DNA from: Ascidia mentula
Lineage: Eukaryota > Chordata > Ascidiacea > Phlebobranchia > Ascidiidae
Direction: 5' to 3'
Length of the DNA stretch: 64,000 nucleotides
Assembly: GCA_947561715.1 (NCBI GenBank)
Contig: OX387201.1
Span: forward strand, 15,328,001-15,392,000
Shown here: positions 58,794 to 64,000 of the stretch, piece by piece
Numbering within the stretch: position 1 is the stretch's first letter
How the letters are laid out: each line of letters begins with the position of its first letter
Position numbers and translations under genes: made by a program
The notes under the pieces: model-generated
The model's input: the letters and a program-made list of their open reading frames with translations, nothing else
Databases searched by the model: none
Told to the model about the DNA's origin: nothing

Positions 58794-58859
58794 ATGAAGC
58801 TGGCAACCTCGGGTTATTGTTTAGCTACTGCATTTTTGATCTTGACTTTCGGCGCAAGG
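58794..58859 (+). pseudogene. orphan signal-peptide exon of a fifth receptor (E)
   Basis: ATG at 58794 opens MKLATSGYCLATAFLILTFG followed by a GTAAG donor. It aligns with receptor A exon 1 and with those of C and D. Matching intron sequence continues to about 58990, then the satellite begins and no further receptor exon is found. The rest of the gene is lost or displaced beyond the window. Confidence 0.75.
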
Positions 58860-58994
58860 GTAAGATTACGACAATAAATTAGTTCAAAAACTTACCTAAA
58901 GTAAAGAAAGCTTTTGGTTTAAATTTTGTAAATTGTTTGGTTTAGGCTGCAATGGTACTCAGTACGTTTCTAAGTGTGATACCATATAATATTC

Positions 58995-59505
58995 GGGTCT
59001 GGTGTACTTTTAGCACCACACCTAATATCTCAGCTATCCCTAGCACTACAAACCTGAAACTTCACACGAATGTTAAATGACACCTTACGAGTTACCATGC
59101 CAAAAATGACGTCATCACCTATGACGTAACGAAATTTACAACACTTCGAAGTTTTCCTCTCTATACGCGCTACGCCCGTCAACGAACTGCAATGGCATAC
59201 TCCCTAAGGTACAACACCCACAAAACAAAAATGTTGTTTGATGAAAATTTAAAACTCTCACAAGTAACCTGCTTGCGTTGTGTGACTATTACTGATTTGT
59301 TAAATGCCTTCTTCAGCAAACACGCCAACGTAGACCGTGGTTATTACGAAAAAACACAACAAACAACATGTACTATTTTTACCACGACAAATTGTCAGGC
59401 TCATAGAGCAAAAACCACTGGTCCAATAGTGTCCATTGTGGCATCATCAGAAAGGTCTGATCCCATACTTTACACCAAAGTTAGGTTTAAAGACATATTT
59501 CGATT
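58995..59505. other. lead-in sequence to the satellite
   Basis: Begins with TGGTGTACTTTTAGCACCA, whose GTACTTTTAGCACCACA recurs in every satellite monomer, but is otherwise not monomeric. A frame of about 100 codons from ATG 59192 is open with no recognisable domain. Two TGACGTCA-like sites lie at 59107-59130. It may be the unique end of a mobile element that carries the tandem array. Confidence 0.45.
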
Positions 59506-62050
59506 GTGCGACACCTAGTGTCGTTTAGAACAAGGACGATTTACGAAACATTGTGACGTCACAAGCAAACTACTTATCGAATCGAAATTGGGAGAGATCG
59601 AAAGACATGTCCTTTGTGACAAAGCGTACCAAATTTCAGCTTGCAGCAGCCTTCACTTTTGAGTTGGGACCCCATCAAAGACCCCCAGTTATTTCGCTCG
59701 TATACACGCAAAAAGGCCGAAACCGACCATGTGTACTTTTAGCACCACATATTCGATGGGTCGTAGCGTGGAAAGTAGAGACCCCATAGGGTCGGTTGAT
59801 GCATCGTGTGGAAGGTCTATCTTTCTACTTTACCGTCCACCAAAATTCAAGTACCTACCGTGTTTGTGCGACACCTAGTGTCGTTTAGAACAAGGACGAT
59901 ATACGAAACATTGTGACGTCACAAGCAAACTACTTATCGAATCGAAATTTGGAGCGATCGAAAGACATGTCCTTTGTGAAATAGCGTACCAAATTTCAGC
60001 TTGCAGCAGCCTTTACTTTTGAGTTGGAACCCCATCAAAGACCCCCAGCTAATTCGCTCGTATACACGCAAAAAGGCCGAAACCGACCATGTGTACTTTT
60101 AGCACCACATATTCGATGGGTCGTAGCGTGGAAAGTAGAGACCCCATAGGGTCGGTTGATGCATCGTGTGGAAGGTCTAACCTTCTACTTTACCGTCCAC
60201 CAAAATTTAAGTACCTACTGTGTTTGTGCGACACCTAGTAGCGTTTAGAACAAGGACGATTTACGAAACATTGTGACGTCACAAGCAAACAACCAATCGA
60301 ATCGAAACTTGCATCGATCGAAAGACATGTCCTTTGTGACAAAGCGTACCAAATTTCAGCTTGCAGCAGCCTTCACTTTTGAGTTGGGACCCCATCAAAG
60401 ACCCCCAGTTATTTCGCTCGTATACACGCAAAAAGGCCGAAACCGACCATGTGTACTTTTAGCACCACATATTCGATGGCTCGTAGCGTGGAAAGTAGAG
60501 ACCCCATAGGGTCGGTTGATGCATCGTGTGGAAGGTCTAACCTTCTACTTTACCGTCCACCGAAATTCAAGTACCTACTGTGTTTGTGCGACACCTAGTG
60601 TCGTTTAGAACAAGGACGATTTACGAAACATTGTGACGTCACAAGCAAACTACTTATCGAATCGAAATTGGGAGAGATCGAAAGACATGTCCTTTGTGAC
60701 AAAGCGTACCAAATTTCAGCTTGCAGCAGCCTTCACTTTTGAGTTGGGACCCCATCAAAGACCCCCAGTTATTTCGCTCGTATACACGCAAAAAGGCCGA
60801 AACCGACCATGTGTACTTTTAGCACCACATATTCGATGGCTCGTAGCGTGGAAAGTAGAGACCCCATAGGGTCGGTTGATGCATCGTGTGGAAGGTCTAA
60901 CCTTCTACTTTACCGTCCACCGAAATTCAAGTACCTACTGTGTTTGTGCGACACCTAGTGTCGTTTAGAACAAGGACGATTTACGAAACATTGTGACGTC
61001 ACAAGCAAACTACTTATCGAATCGAAATTTGGAGCGATCGAAAGACATGTCCTTTGTGAAATAGCGTACCAAATTTCAGCTTGCAGCAGCCTTTACTTTT
61101 GAGTTGGAACCCCATCAAAGACCCCCAGCTAATTCGCTCGTATACACGCAAAAAGGCCGAAACCGACCATGTGTACTTTTAGCACCACATATTCGATGGG
61201 TCGTAGCGTGGAAAGTAGAGACCCCATAGGGTCGGTTGATGCATCGTGTGGAAGGTCTAACCTTCTACTTTACCGTCCACCGAAATTCAAGTACCTACTG
61301 TGTTTGTGCGACACCTAGTGTCGTTTAGAACAAGGACGATTTACGAAACATTGTGACGTCACAAGCAAACAACCAATCGAATCGAAACTTGGAGCGATCG
61401 AAAGACATGTCCTTTGTGACAAAGCGTACCAAATTTCAGCTTGCAGCAGCCTTCACTTTTGAGTTGGGACCCCATCAAAGACCCCCAGCTAATTCGCTCG
61501 TATACACGCAAAAAGGCCGAAACCGACCATGTGTACTTTTAGCACCACATATTCGATGGGTCGTAGCGTGGAAAGTAGAGACCCCATAGGGTCGGTTGAT
61601 GCATCGTGTGGAAGGTCTAACCTTCTACTTTACCGTCCACCGAAATTCAAGTACCTACTGTGTTTGTGCGACACCTAGTGTCGTTTAGAACAAGGACGAT
61701 TTACGAAACATTGTGACGTCACAAGCAAACTACTTATCGAATCGAAATTTGGAGCGATCGAAAGACATGTCCTTTGTGACAAAGCGTACCAAATTTCAGC
61801 TTGCAGCAGCCTTCACTTTTGAGTTGGGACCCCATCAAAGACCCCCAGCTAATTCGCTCGTATACACGCAAAAAGGCCGAAACCGACCATGTGTACTTTT
61901 AGCACCACATATTCGATGGGTCGTAGCGTGAAAAGTAGAGACCCCATAGGGTCGGTTGATGCATCGTGTGGAAGGTCTATCTTTCTACTTTACCATCCTC
62001 CGAAATTCAAGTACCTACTGTGTTTGTGCGACACCTAGTGTCGCCTAAAA
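59506..62050 (+). repeat. 360-bp satellite, seven monomers plus a partial, in a 3-mer higher-order pattern
   Basis: Monomers begin GTGCGACACCTAGTGTCG at 59506, 59866, 60226, 60586, 60946, 61306, 61666 and (partial) 62026. By diagnostic bases, monomers 1 and 4 match (GGGAGAGATCG), 2 and 5 match (GTGAAATAGCG, GTTGGAACC), and 3 and 6 match (AACCAATCGAATCGAAACTT), giving A-B-C-A-B-C and a seventh mixed monomer. Each monomer carries TGACGTCA, the palindromic CRE/ATF site. A 78-codon open frame in five monomers starts at GTG and is not considered a gene. Confidence 0.95.
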
Positions 62051-62799
62051 CGAGAACGATTTATCAAACATTGTTTATTTTTATCCAACATTGTTTCACT
62101 GTTTACATTGTTTATCAACCCCACCTAATATCAAAATGGGGGTCTAACTTAAACTTACGAATGAACTTCTACTTCTGTGATTCAATATTTAGATGCATCC
62201 CCTGTAACATTTTTATGTTTTTTAAAATTAGTTACGTGCCGCCTTTGTTTGTGACGGAGGAATACAGGGTGGGCATTCCCCGTAAACAAAACCTTTTTTA
62301 TTAGAAATGCTCATATGCGTTGTAACGGTTGCTACGAATGGCACCTTTTTTAAATGAAAGGAATATTGCTTCAATTGACCATCTTAAAACGGTACATAAT
62401 ATAGATCCACCCCACAGCTAATTTGTCATGTGTGGCTGTGTGAGCTTCACATAAGCTGATGAAACATAGAAATCTATGCTAAAACGTTTGTTGTTAACAA
62501 ACAAATATTTGAGTTTAAATACTGCACTAAATTGTGCACAATTTGTACCGTCTACATTCGCGCATATTTCTTTGTTACAAAATTATATTGAGGATCACAA
62601 ATGCTGATCCAGCTGTAAGGTGGTTCTTTAGCATTCACCTCTTAAAACCGAAGACCTGTAATTTCTATGAGCAGTAGCAATTAAGATATCAACCTCAATT
62701 AAGCCATTTCCTCACTTACCTGTTGTTATTTTGTATGTTGTCATTCTCTTGCCGTGCCGAGGTGGTGGAGCGGGTGTTTGTAACACAACCCTAGGTTTT
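62051..62799. other. gene-free stretch right of the satellite
   Basis: AT-rich, with no supported gene or repeat. Confidence 0.4.
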
Positions 62800-63040
62800 T
62801 TCAATCCTAACCCTGGTTTTTGGTTAAACCCACTATTTGACAATATTTACCCTAATGATTTGTTTTCGATTGAAACCACTCACTATAACCTTTTTGCAAA
62901 CGTAACTCTAATGTATTTGTGCCTGTGCAACTGATGAATGACGGCCGTCTTGCCCAGTCAGACAGAGACTTTCTACTGTGTAGTGATCGTCGTCAGCCAC
63001 CACCAGCAGTGATGACGGGTCGTTGCTCTCACATCTCACT
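62800..63040 (+). repeat. left arm of a diverged inverted repeat pair
   Basis: The order CCTAACCCTGGTTTTTG, AAACGTAAC, TGTGCAACTGATG, CAGAGACTTTCTACT, GTCGTCAG recurs in reverse complement at 63420-63645. The arms are about 220 bp and clearly diverged, so this is two copies of a dispersed repeat rather than a young hairpin. Confidence 0.6.
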
Positions 63041-63419
63041 TCAATCGAACAGAGAAATGTCAAAAACAACACGATGGGATTAAATCGCTTACAATATGTT
63101 TTCATTGAAAGGGTAAACTCTTTACAATTGTGTATTGAATACCAATTCATTCTGACAGAGTTGTTGTTTCGTTTAACCCAACCCATGCGGTGGTGCGTCC
63201 ACTGTACGATAGCGCGAAGATTTGAGGTTGGTCACGTGGATAAAGATCTTTTGACAAACGGCTTATCTGATCGTCGAGATGTGTTGTGTCCTAGCATCCC
63301 CGCCTGATAATTTCCTTGATATTGCATTTCTTGTACCGCAGCGTTCAATACGAGAGTAAGACGGGCCGTGACCGAAGAACAAGTGCGATGACATCAATTG
63401 CGAGACGACATTGTTTCAA

Positions 63420-63645
63420 CCTATTATGCCATCAGTGCTGCAGGTGACTGACGACAGTCACCATAAAGTAGAAAAGTCTCTGCCTGATGTTGCACAATCC
63501 AAAGCTTCGTTACGGTTGTAAAATGATTATGATTAGGACTTTCAACTGAAAATAACACATTAGGGTTATGATTTTCAAACAAAATAACAGGGTTAGGGCG
63601 AAAAAAACGAGGGTTAGGGGTTTTTGGCCCAAACTTCAGGGTTGG
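63420..63645 (-). repeat. right arm of the diverged inverted repeat pair
   Basis: Reverse-complement partner of 62800-63040. Its AGGGTTAGGG-type runs at 63560-63640 are part of the repeat, not a telomeric array. Confidence 0.6.
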
Positions 63646-64000
63646 GATTCCCAGACAGACGGCAGCGATACATTAATGAGTGAATCCAACCGTAATGTCC
63701 TGCAACCGGTCATTTACACCTGCAGCTGGAGCCAACTTCTACCAGTACGCATGCATCCCCCAATTGTAGATTTACCAGGCCACCATGGATACCCCCTCTC
63801 AACCCTCAAAGAAATTTTATCACACATCCACCAATTCTTCGTAACCCTTTACACCGACCAACATCTCCCTGAAGACGTTGTACTGTACATTTTTCGGTTC
63901 GATTCGTTGTTGGGGGTATTGCACTCATGTTTCCTTAGCCTTGATCTGAAAGCATGACCTTCCTCACAGTGTGGGTATGTAGAACAGAATATTTTGCTTT
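63646..64000. other. unassigned right edge of the window
   Basis: A plus-strand frame is open from the repeat arm to a stop at 63957, with a stretch around YTCSWSQLLPVRMHPP and LPEDVVLYIFRF. I do not recognise it; it could be an exon of a gene continuing to the right, or chance. Confidence 0.25.

Noticed and set aside
59553-59789. 78-codon frame repeated in five satellite monomers
   Set aside because: It starts at GTG, two monomers (59866 and 60946 units) have an in-frame stop, and the similarity is fully explained by satellite amplification.
59506-62050. Regularly spaced repeats reminiscent of a CRISPR array
   Set aside because: The repeats are contiguous 360-bp monomers with no unique spacers, in a eukaryotic genome.
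63560-63640. AGGGTTAGGG runs suggesting interstitial telomere sequence
   Set aside because: The runs are irregular, separated by unrelated bases, and part of a dispersed inverted repeat.

Overview
The window looks like AT-rich genomic DNA of an invertebrate chordate, most likely an ascidian tunicate of the Ciona type. This is inferred from intron-dense genes with short introns, a DHX37 orthologue close to the vertebrate protein, an adhesion GPCR, and abundant Penelope-like and hAT elements. No tRNA or rRNA gene and no CRISPR array was recognised.

Layout. 0-3.3 kb: gene-poor, with a 42-bp tandem repeat and Penelope-like relics. 3.3-8.0 kb (minus): a complete 12-exon adhesion-type GPCR of 782 aa whose GPS cleavage triplet is degenerate. 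8.1-16.5 kb (plus): a local tandem duplication carrying two TPR-protein genes, a fragment of a third copy and an exon-1 relic. The first gene has a 5'-truncated LINE inserted in its first coding exon. 17.3-28.4 kb (minus): an intact 27-exon DHX37 (1163 aa), with transposon debris in its introns. 28.4-29.1 kb: a short divergent intergenic region. 29.1-33.7 kb: a broken Ty3/Gypsy LTR retrotransposon with a 4-bp target duplication and a nested hAT MITE.

33.7-58.9 kb holds the most interesting part: a tandem array of four genes plus one orphan first exon. They encode type I membrane proteins with a signal peptide, one or two copies of an eight-cysteine TNFR-like domain, a Ser/Thr/Pro-rich N-glycosylatable stalk, one transmembrane helix and one of two kinds of cytoplasmic tail. 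All splice phases close. Receptor C has two cysteine domains and two hybrid stalk exons. Receptor D is a mosaic of A and C. Every intergenic unit in front of C and D carries a dead copy of DHX37 exon 1, so the array grew from the DHX37/receptor divergent promoter. Ligand and function are unknown; roles in immunity or allorecognition are speculation.

57.5-64 kb: a MITE, an orphan receptor exon, a 360-bp satellite with a three-monomer higher-order pattern and a CRE-like palindrome in every monomer, and a pair of diverged inverted repeats.

Exon boundaries were read by eye from GT/GC-AG signals, reading-frame closure and paralogue comparison. They are predictions without transcript support.
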